Below are positions 48,944 to 61,705 of a stretch of DNA of 64,000 nucleotides, piece after piece. The notes beneath the pieces were generated by a model. The model was given only the letters and a program-made list of their open reading frames with translations, did not search any database and was not told the DNA's origin. This DNA comes from Endocalyx cinctus (taxonomy: Eukaryota; Ascomycota; Sordariomycetes; Amphisphaeriales; Apiosporaceae). Made by a program: the position numbers and the translations under genes. How positions within the stretch are numbered: the stretch's first letter is position 1; each line of letters begins with the position of its first letter. The stretch lies in NCBI GenBank assembly GCA_001600455.1, contig BCKC01000006.1:2046001-2110000 (forward strand), read 5' to 3'.

Positions 48944-51044
48944 TCAAGCTTTTGACTCGTATGGTTAGTTGTAATAATCTTTCTCTTGCCGCCTCCGAAT
49001 ATCAAACTATTACTTTTCCCTATGGCCGTGTCTAAGTGACACGTGAGAAACTCTAAGGGTGCATGTTCCCAATCATAAACCTCCGCTACCTGCATTCCCC
49101 GAAGATTTAATCAATTTTTATTAACTCCTCACGTTTTTTAGATTGCCGATAAATAACAAGTACGAGCAGGGTAATAGGTGAACAAGAGCCGCCCAGATCC
49201 CAGCATTAAAACTATGGCAGACACTCAGTCGGTAACTGCCACCCTCCGCGAATCTACACAGTCGCATGAATTGAAATGAGCCCTTACCTCCGCGTGGTAT
49301 GTTCTTATTGGTTTCACTATTTTATCCCGTCACGGGATGATGAGAAACACAGTGGGAAACGTAACGCGACGGATTATATCTTAAGACGTCAGCTTAGACT
49401 CGTCGTGAACCTCCCTTCAACCAAAGTCAACAAACAAGTGGCTTCATAATAACAGAACCAGGTTACTTTTTTTTTTTTGAGAGAGAGAGAGAGAGAGAAA
49501 AAGATGAAGTTCGCTAACCGCTCTCGTAAACACATATATACCACTTCCACGAGAGCACGGTGTCGTTCGCGGCTAAAAGGGTCCCAGTGTATAAGCTGCA
49601 AGTCTAATGACGCAGCAACTGCGTCTAGACGAGGTGCCTGTTGATCCCTGATTATTCACACGTGGCTAGAATTCGATCCAAGTTTGTATTCTTTTTGGGG
49701 TAGCTCCCTTACCCTAGGGAGTCCATGGGAGCCCATAGATTGCCCTCCACTCATTCATTCTTCTCGTGGTTACCCAGTTTACGCGACTTTTTCTATGTTA
49801 CCTTTCCAATCGTCACCAGAGCCCAGCTTTTGAATACTTTCCTCCCGTATTAAATCCTATGTGCGCAATCTCGGTTCTTATACTGGTTTCCGAAACTGAC
49901 CATCCAATCTGATTAGCCGGGCTACGCATTCTTCTTTGGGCAATCCATACAGAGTGTTCGCTTAATATGTCACCTCTTTGCCCGGTACATAAGGAAATAC
50001 CCGTGCTCGCAGCCCTACATCAGCCAGACCCTGGACGGGTATGAACTGCCCCTGCAGACCGAGAGGATAGTAGAGTTCGTTAAGCGCAGGTTACACCGCG
50101 AGCGGGACATCAGAGCCATGCGGGGAATCATTTATATCGTACTCCAAAACGACGCAATACCGCGCACAGCATGGCATCGATATTAACCTGTGTATATGAT
50201 GCGGTGACATCGCCTTCGGTCGTTATTCAACGCCCGAGAGTCTAGAAAGCGTCCGATCGTCACTATCGTCAGTTGCGGTTGTTCTGATATCATCATCAAA
50301 CACCACGACGATGGGTTTTTTTGTTCCGCTCTTACAACACGTCCTGTCATCGCCCTTCGCCGCTGCGGGAGGCGTAGAAGCCCGTCTCCATTTCTGGAAA
50401 ATGATGGTCTTCCCGTGCACGCTACATCTCTCCGAGGATACGAACCGAGCACAAATGATCCTACCGTACGCCACGCGATGACCATGTTTGATCTGATGTT
50501 GCCTATTATCTTATAGTAGCTTGCTATTCGTGAAGTATTAAAACTATATATCTAGGCTCGGCGTCCACTTGGCATAGCTCCTTATTCCTGAGATGTTACT
50601 GCATCATTTCCTCCGTTTCAAGATTTGATACAAGGTCATATTTCCAAATGGCCTGGTGATAGGAGTACAGTCTCAGCTGCTAAATATTAATAAGCATGCC
50701 GCCACCAAATGTCTTTGGCGGGGATATGGATGTATCGAAGAAAAAAAAAATCAATTGTCTGTTCAAGCTGAGTGGTCAGCCTGTGCGATATGTGAAGGCT
50801 ACAACATAGGTAAAGTACACATGCCATAAGAGTACCTGTACCATATGTACCATATGCAGGGGTAAATAGAATTGTTATTGCACGAAGAGCTATGAAGTAT
50901 CTACGGAGGAAAGGTACATTATTATATACATAAGGAAAATAAAGGAATGGGGTTCATCCCATGACATGGTAGGGGGTTCGTTGTCCTGATTTTCCCCCTA
51001 TTAATGTCTGTTTACACATTCGAATACTTTGATACTATTCTGGA

Positions 51045-51060
51045 CCCCCCCCCCCCCCCC
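51045..51060 (+). repeat. Poly-C tract of 16 bases
   Basis: Sixteen consecutive C, about 430 bases upstream of the GTPase-patatin start codon. Confidence 0.9.
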
Positions 51061-51493
51061 TTAGTTATCCACGAAAGAGACATTATCTCGTTCTTATGAT
51101 AATATTGTCTTACTATGAGAATGGTATTACCAAGTTGAAGGTGGAGGCTATAAAGTAAAAAAGGGAATGTTTCACTTTTCGGGAGGTGGCTGGTTATCTG
51201 GACGCTTATCGGGCAGGTCTGCTTTCTCATTCGCACTTCAGCTTTCCAGGTTCTTCAGCGCCCAACAGAAAATCCTGCCGAGAGAGAATCAACGCCTCAT
51301 CTACTTGTGTCACCTTACAATCTCACAGGATTATTTCTTGGCATTATACGCCATGATAATTAGACGGATTGAAGATTGGGGGCGAGTAGGAGAGCGTGAG
51401 ACATAGCCTTACTTCATGTTTTCGCAATCGCGACTGTAGACACGACAATCCACCATAGTTCTTAGGACAATAAAAACTGAAATTTACTCTATA

Positions 51494-54400
51494 ATGACCA
51501 TCATTTCCTTAGCATCTCAACCGTGTCAAACATGCGGCACGAAATCACAGAAAACTTTCACTTGCATTCAGTGCAACAGCCTTTCGTTCTGCGGCGACTG
51601 TTGGCCTAAATGGGTACTCCATGCTCCAGGCGCAATTGGTTGGTAAGTATCTCCAAATGGATAATTGTCGTAGATTCAATTACGTCAAGCGTATCTTATT
51701 CAGCTCAATCCAGGATGTGAATGTTTTGAGCAGCTTACCATTGCTTACCGCGATAAATACTAGGGGCGGTAAACCTCATGAGAAAGCAGATCCAGCCACA
51801 ACCCAGCGACTTCGTGAGATTTTTGAACCTCAACGCTCCGAAGCCGACCATGAAGCAGAGCTAGAAGAGGATCGTCAAACAACTTGGTTCGGTTTCGGCC
51901 GGGATTCTTCTGGTGTTCCGGTTTTCAAAGATTACGGGAGATTCGCGGCTCTCATGGGCGAGAGCTATTCTCAGAGCCATGCTGAAAGGACGCCTCAATT
52001 GGTCTCTTTTATTGGTGAAACAGGTATCTAAATAGCGATTCTTGGACTAATATTATTAGATGACCGCTAGCTTCAACTAACCATTTTATAGGAGCTGGGA
52101 AAAGTACGTTGATCAAGCTTTTAATAGGTCAACAACACGTGGATATGGGAACGGATTCCAAGTACCCTTCTCCTGTGACATCCTCAACATACGATCATAT
52201 CCCTACAACGGGGGATGTTCACCTATATGCATACCCTTCATCGCTTTCAAGTCCTTCACCCATGCTATTTGCCGATTGCGAGGGTTTCAGCGGAGGGGAG
52301 GCGCTTCCTAAGGCTCTCAGGTACAAGTCAAACGACACTAAGCCTAAGAACCACTCGACCTCGAAGCCGCACGAAGGTGGTGCCGAGGCCAAGAGTGATA
52401 GAACCATGTTGAAATCGATCCACAGCTCCCAAAGATCGATTTCGTGGGCAACAACTCCCCAGACAAAAAAGAGGGAATATACGGTTGCGCACCTATACCC
52501 AAGAATTCTATATACATTCTCTGATACCGTGGTTAGTGTTTGAAATTTACTCCTACGTATGGAAGCCTTTAGAGAGTTATACTCTTTGAAAGTGCAATTC
52601 CGCATGAAATGCAACATATAATTACTCCAGTCCTTGCTAATTGTCGATACATAGGTATTTATATTACGAAATCCCAGGTAAGTCGAAAATTTATTTCATA
52701 GCTTAGAATCAACTTTGTTAATCTCACCTAGATCGTTCGAGTCTACTGTACTCGGAAAATTAGTGGATTGGGGCGCTTCTTCGATAGATAAGTCCCTTAA
52801 TCAGCCCATCCTACCCCATGCCATTATAGTTCTGAATGCCACTGATAATGTTCATGATCGGGAATGGGACATCCAAACGGCGACGACAATATTGATGACC
52901 ACAATTCGAGATGCGATCTCTCGCGAACCGGTGCTTAAGGACTATGTGAAGTCCTGGAAAGAACGAGGCAAGGTCATCCGCAGCACGGAAGAGCTGTTGA
53001 TGTGCTATTATGCGTCAGTCACCGTCGTGAGAGTACCTGGTAAAGGAGAGTACATGAAAATAGATGAACAGGTATCAAAACTGTCTGGTCTGATAGAACA
53101 GCGCTGCTCTGAGTCTCATAGTAAGAAGAAGAAACTGAGACTGCTAGCCAATGCCGAAAGCCTGCAAGTATATCTACAGGCTGCGTTTGACCATTTCGCT
53201 CGAGATTTGAATTCGCCGTTCGATTTTGTCAAGGAAGCTTTACGCCATAAGCCAGTGCCGCGCACCTTTAAAGGAAACATCTTGAACCTAGCTGTTTTGA
53301 TTAAGGACAGGTCCAAGATACCGGCTATACGCAGAGACCCGGTTCTTCTGTTCACCAAATTAGCGCATATCATCGCGTCTTGTGTTATGTTCGGTACGCT
53401 TCTTCTAAGCCAAAGTTATATTTAATTTACGATGATTTAATGCCGCGCCAATTGCTTTTGCTAATCCATGAGGTTACAGATGCTGCCAGACAAAGACTTT
53501 TAGGTGTGAAGAAGACGGTGGACTTGGCAATAAGTCACTGCTAACAGAGCATACAGGTACTGCCACGCAACTTTTAGACGACGCATACTCCGAGCCGTGC
53601 CTGGCGGCGCTGCGCTCCTTCGCAGATCTACACGTCCCTTGCACCTACATAAGCCCTACTCAGCCGAGAGACGGGCAATGTTGCAACGTCAAATCAGGTC
53701 ATGCAAAACTACATCAGAATGCTCATGGGAAAATAATTGGGCACGGAGAGTTCCAGTCATCTCTCGATCCTTATACATTTGGTGCTGGATGGAGTAAAAT
53801 AATCCGTGAAAGTCTATCACGGCTTCAAGACTCTGCTTGTAAGTAACTCCCTATGGAATAAGTCAGAGGGTCTGTTCCTTGACGTAGTCCTGAGTCACTG
53901 CGGAATTTACCGGTCATCATAATGGACAAGTTTTATGACATACACCAATACCATTCCCTTCTTGTTACATGTGGGAGATACAGATAGTAGTTTATCCCAT
54001 TTAGATGCTAAAACTAGTACAGATGAACTTGGACAGAAACTCGCAGGAAGAAGTGATATAGAAATAGCTGCTATCTTGCACCGAGAGCGGATCAATGACT
54101 TCTACAGTGCTCTAGGTAACGTTTCGGACTTCACTAGCCACTCTGCTTGCTTCTCTTGCCTGAGAGAACTTCCAGAGTGCTCTCTCCCTTGCGGTCATAT
54201 ATTATGTTTCTCTTGCATCCAAGCGTATGGTCGAAAAACTTCTAAGACAGGAATTGAGATTAATCGCTGCCCGTTACATGTACGAGAAGTACTGTCAAAT
54301 ACGCCTTGGGTTGTACCAATCAAACCCACCTTCGCAGGGGTTCGGATATTATGTCTAGATGGGTTCGCTTTACTGTTCGCTACCCAAAAACATCTACATT

Positions 54401-56596
54401 CTAACGCATATACAGTGGTGGAGTTAACACTATCGTGGAACTTCATGTTTTGAAGGCCATCGAAAAGATACTTGGACCCAAGTTATCCATTCAAAACTTC
54501 TTCGACATGATTGTTGGCAGCGGGTGAGTATTCCGGTTCATCTGGAGTGCTAGGCTGACGATTGTTAGGACCGGTGGCATCATTGCGCTTGGCCTTGGTG
54601 TTCAGAATTGGACTGTGAATGATGCAATAAGAAGGCTTAAGAAAATCTTTCAGGTCGCATTCACGCCTCGTAAGATGGGAGGAATACCACTGATCGGAAA
54701 CATTGCAAGCGCCTACCGTAAGCAAATTGAGGCCTTCTCATTATATCTTGGGATGAAAATCTATCTGGGAACTGTACCACATCAGTACTTTGTCCCGTGG
54801 ATTTCTTTTTTCTTCTTCTTTTTTTTCAGCCGCAAGATCGTATAAAACTTGCTCGCTAACGTTTTTGAATTACAGATGGGAGTATTTATAAGACGCGGCC
54901 GCTGGAGAAGGTACTTGAGAACTACTTCTCTAAGGAAATTTTATTTGGGGGTAGTAAATTTCGAAGGGAAAGATGCATCAAATCGGCCGTTATTGCGTCA
55001 ACTGCTGTAGAGGAGCAGCCAGTTGTGTTTTCCAACTATAACCGGCCTGATTTGAGAGACGAAGGTGAGTCAAACGAAATAAAAGTTATCAAATGCTGAC
55101 GGTTATTATTAGACTTGTTCTATCGATTCATACGACCTAGTTCGCCTTCGGAAGAGATCAGAATTATGGAAGCGTAAGTGATAATCAGTCGCATGACTGA
55201 CAAGGCTAATAATTAGGATTAGAGCTCGAGTTGCCTTTGCTACACCCCCTTTCTTTAAACCTTTCCAAAAGACAGAAACAAAGAATCCGTATATCGCTAA
55301 TTTAAATCCGGGTTCAACGTCCCCATGGTCAATTGCATATGCCGAGGCGAGATCGGTGTGGAGCGATGTCGCCGACAGATCTCCAGACCTCATGCTGTCC
55401 ATTGGCATAGACAGCAGAGTCAAAAATCAGGACTCGTCTCACGATGGTGAAAAATCACATACCAAACATAATACCACTCGAGTATTACCTTCTCTAACTG
55501 AACGCACTCGAAATTCGCTTCTTTCAGATTCTTCGTCGTGCAAGGGAAATACGGAAGGTTCCAGAGAGTATCACAGGCGCGACATTCCTTGGGAAAAATT
55601 CATGATGAGTAGCACCGTACTCCAAACAGCGAGGACGATCGACGACAGCCGACGTTACGTTCGCGTATCACCGGAGCTTCACATTCGGACACCGAAGTTC
55701 GACGACGTGCGACTACTCGATGACCTAGAGAGGGAAGCGGAAGAAGCGCTCCAACAAATTAATCTGAATTTGAAAGAAATAGCCCACAGGCTCGTCGCGA
55801 GCACGTTCTTTTTCGAGAGGGAAGCTGGCTCGGTAAAACAGACGACTTCCGGGTACGGGTGTTCAGGTATTGTTTCCTCTTAATTCGTCACATAACCCGA
55901 CTTTCGTTCTAAAAAATAGCCCATCCTAGGATCGATTCATTGTCGATTTAGCAATTCCTCGCCCGAGATGAAAGCTCTCGGAGACTTCTTCAAAACTTAT
56001 CAGAGGGGAAGCTTCGAGCCGTATTTCATCGTCGAAGATGATATTCCCGGATCCGTAGGCCGCGTCATCACCTTAACCGAAGCGGGAGTCCGCGACATGG
56101 CTCGAGGATACTTCGACGTGGCTCCTTTCCAAGTCAGGGCGCAAAAGCAGAGCTCGGTCGTCAACATATCTCTCTGCCTCCAGAACGTGGCGTACGCGTC
56201 CGGCGCGACAACCCTTCCGATTAGCGGCTTTCCCTGCGACATAATGGGCGAAGAAAGCGTTCGTATCGGTAAGTAACTTTCTCTCTGCCATATTTTCCCT
56301 TTAATATGGAGGAGTCTTTCACTAACAGCTTTTTTTTTTTCTTTTTGGGAAAAAAAGCGCCGCTATCGCCACGTCCACAGCCTAGTGAACTTCAAGAGAA
56401 TGTAGATGCGGCGGTATCGGGGCTGAAACTTCGTACGCCCGAACACCTGGGCAAAACGTCCTTGGACGTGAACCCTGTGGCAGAACTGCCAGAAACAGTG
56501 GCCCCCATTCCCGAGCTACCCGGAGACCAAGTGGAAAAGCCACTATCTGAACTAGAGGGGTCGAGAGTTTCTTTTTTGCCACCTTTGCCATTTTGA
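51494..56596 (+). CDS. Zinc finger-GTPase-RING-like-patatin protein (NLR-like), predicted pseudo-lipase
   Basis: Fifteen exons join in frame to 1317 residues: 51494-51642, 51764-52023, 52092-52531, 52655-52677, 52732-53393, 53480-53503, 53557-53838, 53984-54362, 54416-54523, 54569-54717, 54876-55064, 55113-55173, 55217-55866, 55930-56268, 56358-56596. Order of parts: an N-terminal zinc-binding cluster (Cys11, 14, 24, 27, 33, 36); a GTPase domain with P-loop GETGAGKST (134-142), DCEG (198-201) and NATD (326-329); a Cys/His RING-like cluster (Cys669, Cys672, Cys683, His685, Cys688, Cys691, Cys709, His712); and a patatin-like domain from about 730 with the oxyanion loop DGGGV (739-743). The nucleophile elbow reads GSGTGG (774-779), with Gly instead of Ser, and the expected DG(A/G) Asp site reads YIAN (934-937). 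Fungal homologues are annotated FabD/lysophospholipase-like. The role is probably signalling or self/non-self recognition; catalysis is unlikely. The exon 8 start is the least certain boundary (alternative acceptor at about 54004). Confidence 0.87.
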
Positions 56597-57593
56597 TTAA
56601 TCAGTTTTACGGAATATTGGCTAGCATCTTCATACAAGACAGGATTGGCCTTGACAATCTAGACATGCTAGAGAGGGGATTTTTGTAATTTATCACGCCA
56701 GTGTATTTCATTTACTGCTGTAATATTAGATTTATATTGCTATAGAATTATATGTTTTGACGAGTCGGTGACCATGGCAGTAGTGATATTTTCTCGTGCC
56801 AGCTGTTGCTTACGGGCATTTCTCTTATAAAACCTACGAAGTCTTGAGGACAAGAAATGGGTTCTAAGAATATTTACCTTACTGTTCTTAGGTGTCTTTT
56901 TCAAGTAATAGGCCACAGCACCCTGGCGGTATTAGTTAACCAATGTACCAGATTTCATGCAATACACTTAGAGCCTCATTATACAGACATATCACAAGAG
57001 GATTAGAAACGAATGTGTTCGTATTGGCTGTAAGCTACAATACCCAATATCTATATATCAATAAGTGTGCCTTTTTTTTTTTTTTTTTGGAAGAGAATAC
57101 GTAATAAAGAAATAGATTTAGAGAAAGTGAGGTTGAACAACAAGGGGATGTGGTGAACGTAAGTCAGGATATATGTTGTCGGCGAGGATATGGAATATTC
57201 GGTAACACCTAACTCACTCGACTGGGTAACATTGATATTTATAGACCGAAGAGTTATCGGTCTTTTTTTTATTTTTATTTTTTGCTTTTTTACTTTTTTG
57301 CTTTTATTTTTCTGGTTTCCTCAGTAAGAAAACGTAAGATGCACAAAAGAAAGGGAGAGTCCTCCATCTAGGGGAATACGAGTAAACAATGACATGATTG
57401 TTTAAAAACAAAGGAAAATGGGTGACTAGAGCGACAAGATATTTACGGCCGTTTCTGCGATCGTGGTGGTACCCTATTAGCGACTTAAGGTACTAAGCGA
57501 TGGCCTCCAAAAGCCAGACTCTTCCGGCTACCGACCATAATGACAGTGAAACCCACTCAGTCCATAGATTTAAAGAATGAGAGACCCCTCGTT
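56597..57593. other. Convergent 3' intergenic region, no gene seen
   Basis: About 1 kb between the GTPase-patatin stop (+) and the stop of the unknown gene (-). It contains T runs at 57072-57088 and 57262-57312 and should hold both 3' UTRs. Confidence 0.5.
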
Positions 57594-59211
57594 TTATCCG
57601 CTTTCGGGCCAGAACTGCGACTGCCCGGGATTGTAGTCCTGGCTCTCTGAGGCGGGTTGATTTTGGTCGCTAAGCTCATGATGAGGTCCATGGTAGGGAG
57701 AATAATGGGTAGCTCCTCCCATCGGCATTTCAAAGACCTGTAGCTCTCGAGGGTCGATCGAGCGAGAGTCGTAGTTATTTTTTATCGAGGTTGTATCATC
57801 CATGAACGACTGAGCCGAATGATCTAGAAAAGAGTCGCTTGCTTGGCTCGTGACGGACGACGGAGGGATTTCGGTAGAAAAACTTGGCGAGATGGGTGTA
57901 TGGGTAGACGGGGTCAGATAACCTTGATTTCTGTCGTACGGTGATAGGTAGGGTGTATCTATGAACATGGGTTGGTCGTGGGGAAAACGAGGGTTCGCCG
58001 ACGAGGTTGGAGCATGAACCGTGGCCACGTCAATTTGAGGTACTGATAAAAATTCTAGAATATTTAGCTTGAAGCACCATACTAGAAGAAAGTAGTGTGG
58101 CTAACTCACTGGGCGTAGGGCCGCGAAGGGGGGCATTTTTTGTTGGTGCCGCAGTTTTCTCTCGGATGTCCAACGCGTTTGCAAAAAATCCACGGCCAAA
58201 GACTATACATCTCGGCAATTCGATTTCACCATCCAAAACAATAATATGATGCTCGGGAACGGCTGGGAAATGAGGTGAGGCTTCATAGGGCTCTATGGAT
58301 ACCTTCACGAACCCAGATGGTATCTTAGGGCCGACGGGTGTAGGATAATCTCTCTTTATCATAGCAGGCCAAGGAGAGATGATCATTCCTAACCTCCTTG
58401 CATCTTTAGAAGCCATGTACGAGTATGGGTACATGGTCAATACCGCGGCTTCTTCGATAAATCGAGGGACATTCTTGCTAGAGACGAAAACAAAGACGGT
58501 CTCTACTGATTTTCCGTCGTGCTTGATACCGAAAGAAGATAACACCCTCGACCCCTGTTCTCTTGAATCGTCTTTGCTTTTTTGGAAGTCATCAGGGGAT
58601 CGGTGCAACATCGTAACTTCAGACGTCTCGCCCATACAGGAAGAGTTTTGGTTACGGTCTAGGTTTAGTAGAGTGTTAAACCCAAAATTCTGATCGAAGA
58701 GCTTGCTTCCGGTACCAATTGTCGAACTCGCTGGGTATAACATATCGTTTCTGGTATTGAATGACCCGATGCCTTGGGAGTTGTCAACTAACGGTGTAGC
58801 ATTTGGAAAGAAAACCCCCACTGGCGCATTTGATATCGCAGGAACGCCACAGGTGTGCAGTTCGAAGGATGGATCATGGGTTCCAGCGCCGCAATTCGTG
58901 ATAAATGAATTGTCGTTAGGGGCTGGGTTGATCGATAAGCTCTCGGTTGGGCCATGATCGGGAAGATAGTTGACATTGTCGTCGCCCATCTCCAAATCAG
59001 GAGCGTCGTCGATACCGTAGGATGGATGGTAATAAGTTAGCTCTTGAGAATGAGCCTGCGATATCGAAGGAAGACCGATGATAGGGTCGAGAATCTCGGA
59101 TCCCCTTTCTCTATCTCCGCTAAAATCGGGGGTTGGACATGGTTGATTTTGGGACCGAGTTATGAGCTTTAATATATGATCAAGGTTTCGTTTCTTTCGC
59201 GACCAGGGCAT
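57594..59211 (-). CDS. Conserved-looking protein of unknown function, 516 residues
   Basis: Two exons (59211-58110, 58042-57594) join in frame; the 67-bp intron has a GTGAGT donor and a TATCAG acceptor. I do not recognise the family. Residues 1-230 are polar, Asn/Ser/Pro-rich and probably disordered after a basic N-terminus (MPWSRKKRNLDHILKLI). Residues about 234-355 look folded, with alternating hydrophobic strands such as VETVFVFVSSKNVPRF, EHHIIVLDGEIELPRCIVFG and RGFFANALDIREK. The C-terminal 145 residues are Pro/Ser/Tyr/Gln-rich. A small globular domain between disordered tails suits a regulatory or adaptor protein, but this is inference. It converges with the GTPase-patatin gene. The start is uncertain: an in-frame ATG at 59385 would add 58 residues of less protein-like sequence. 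Confidence 0.7.
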
Positions 59212-61681
59212 TTGATAAGAAAAAGTTGATGAAGTGAAATTAGCTCGCTCCTCTTGATACGTAGGGTGAGGGGTTTCGCAAGCTCCACCGACGCATACCC
59301 TAAACAAAGCCTTGAACTTCGAGAAGAAAGAGAGACAAGAAAGATAAGTATGAAGAAAACGATTGATTCTAAGAGAATTACCCAAATAAACACGTGTATA
59401 ATAGGAGTTTAGACAGAAAAGGCAGTGAAAGGAACCATATTATAGTTGGTAATAGAGAAAACGTGCGAACAAGCATCAAATACGCGAAAGGTTACAGGAG
59501 ACATCGAATAGGCTGCTACATAAGGATGCTTTTTTTTTTTTTCTTTTTTTTTTTTTTCTTTCGATCTTTCTGCTTGAAGAGCCGCATCTCCTAATGGAAA
59601 TTCGTGGATGGGTATGAAGTCATTGGGAATCTTGTCATTCTACAACCCTATATCATCGCCACATTCACCAAGGCTAACTAGCTTGCTTGCCCCTGCCCGA
59701 CCATATAAACAAGAAGAAGAATAGGAATTCGAGAAGAAGGAAAACACAGCCCGGAAGGACTTGGATAAGGGTTTTTAATAATCTGGCTGAATTCACGGAG
59801 AGGAACTCGGAAGGGAAGGATGCATTTGCTGCGCAGCCAGGTAGATAAGTTTTTATTTCTCTCATCGAAGGAGAAAGACTGTAGCAGCCTTTCCCCTAAG
59901 TTAAGTCTGTTAACTACCCATATGACACTCTTAATTTCCGATTGGACAGCAAGGGAACCGGTTACTGTACGAATAAATTTACAATGTCGATAGGTAGTGG
60001 TATTGTAATGGATAGGAGCAAAGATTACCCACGTCGTAGGGAATCTGATTTCTTTTTTTTTTTTTTTTTTTCAAAACTTCGCAGTTTATGATTTGGAGTA
60101 ACTTGGACTGTTTTCTGGGCATGTTTTTATTTGTTTTTTATTGTTTACTTAGCCCCCTTGTTCCCAACCTCAAGGCATACATATGTCCATCTGTATTAAT
60201 CTCAGAACTGAAATCCCACCACCAATACTGGGGCCCGCCACTTGTACCGCATTCGTGCGCTTGCATATAAAATAGTAGTGATGACTACTACCCCGATTAA
60301 CATAGAGTAGCAATACATGACTTGAACTTCTTGGCCTAAGGTCAATTATCTAAGGGCCAGCTTGAATAGTCGTTTAGCAAAGAGTCGACGCTGGTTAAGT
60401 TTTCCGTAGTTTGCTATTACGCGCGGAGGCCGGTGAGACAAGCATCATGAACGGCTGGTATAGAAGAATGTCTCACTTATTTTGGTAGGAGAAAGAGTTT
60501 CTAGTGCTTATATCACCATTCCTAAAGCCAAATAACTACTGATGGGACGATAGCTCATACTTGGTGGGTTCAACTTTGGCTGCCTGCAGGCGACTGATTA
60601 TTCCACGTGCTACACATTCCATTGATAGGTAAGGCTGTGAGTGAAGTAGGAAAATGGGCAAAGAAATAGCTGAATACAACAAGAGTCTCTTTGGAGATTA
60701 TCTGCATGGTGGTATCCCTAGTGTGGCGTGTAGCAAGTGTGGGATGAAGCATCAATCCAACGCTTTAACCCCTCCACGTGACGCTCTTCAAAAAAAAAAA
60801 AAAAAAACGAAGTCCGGCGCTACAAATGGAAGGATGGATGCCTGGGATGTAAGAGAAGACGACGACGAGATAAATTATTCGGAATTGAAATTAACTTTTA
60901 TCCGGATAACTTTTGTACTAAGCATCGAAGGACAAGCTAGCATATCGAATTATTCATTTCGTCCCCCCTCAAGTTTTAAGCCTCATGATCATGATAAGCT
61001 GTCCCTTCACAACGTCCACGTCAGTCAATCCGTAGCCTACCTTCGAACCGTTCAATCAAATTGCCACACGTGAAAATGTGCCAGATCAAGTAACATGTCG
61101 ACCAGGGGGTAATCTCTTCTCAGCTTTCAAAAGGGAAATCTACAAGGCTTTTTTCCCCCCAGCCAACCCCTGTCCGTATTAACTGACACCCACTGCCGTA
61201 TCTGCATACATTGTCACATCAGATTAAGCCGAACAAGATTCACCTTTTAGGATAGGATACTGGCTTTTTATCATCATCATTATTATATATATAAAGGGGG
61301 AAAAACGCCTTGTAATAATCAATTCGGCTGCATGAAGCTGGTCACAGGACAAAATATAGCTGCTCCTCGATTTCGAGTGTTGATAAACGAGCCGAAGTCA
61401 AACGATGTTGGATAAGCTAATGCCGGGATAGATTCTTGAAAACGGGACGAGGAAGATTACTCTTAACATGATATAACTAGAGTCAATTCTGATATTTCGA
61501 TATTCCGCAGAAACACTTGACGTGAAATGTATTTTATTTACAAAGTATTGGAAGTATCCGAGCTTGGTTTTATTTTATTTTATTTATTTGACTTTTATTC
61601 GTTCATTCATTATTATTATTATTATTATTTGAAAAAAAAAAGGAAAAAGGAAAAAAGAAGGGGTGGGAAAAAAGGGGGGTA

Positions 61682-61705
61682 AAAAAAAAAAAAAAAAAAA
61701 AAAAA
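61682..61705 (+). repeat. A24 run
   Basis: Twenty-four A at the end of a purine-rich stretch (61630-61710) that contains repeated AAAAAGG units. Intergenic. Confidence 0.85.

Larger units (their letters stand above)
47162..51493. other. Intergenic region between divergent Zn2Cys6 and GTPase-patatin genes
   Basis: This 4.3 kb region contains both promoters. It includes a CT microsatellite at 47530-47548, a TGGATTA repeat at 48015-48040, an ATT microsatellite at 48905-48943, a GA run at 49480-49498 and a C16 run at 51045-51060. A stretch at 49917-50186 has an 89-codon frame of coding-like composition without an ATG start. No gene is called. Confidence 0.45.

Noticed and set aside
60654..61073. 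139-codon plus-strand frame with CSKCGMKH
   Set aside because: The Cys pair looks zinc-finger-like but the partner ligands are missing, and the frame passes through a poly-A run giving KKKKK; no family is recognised.
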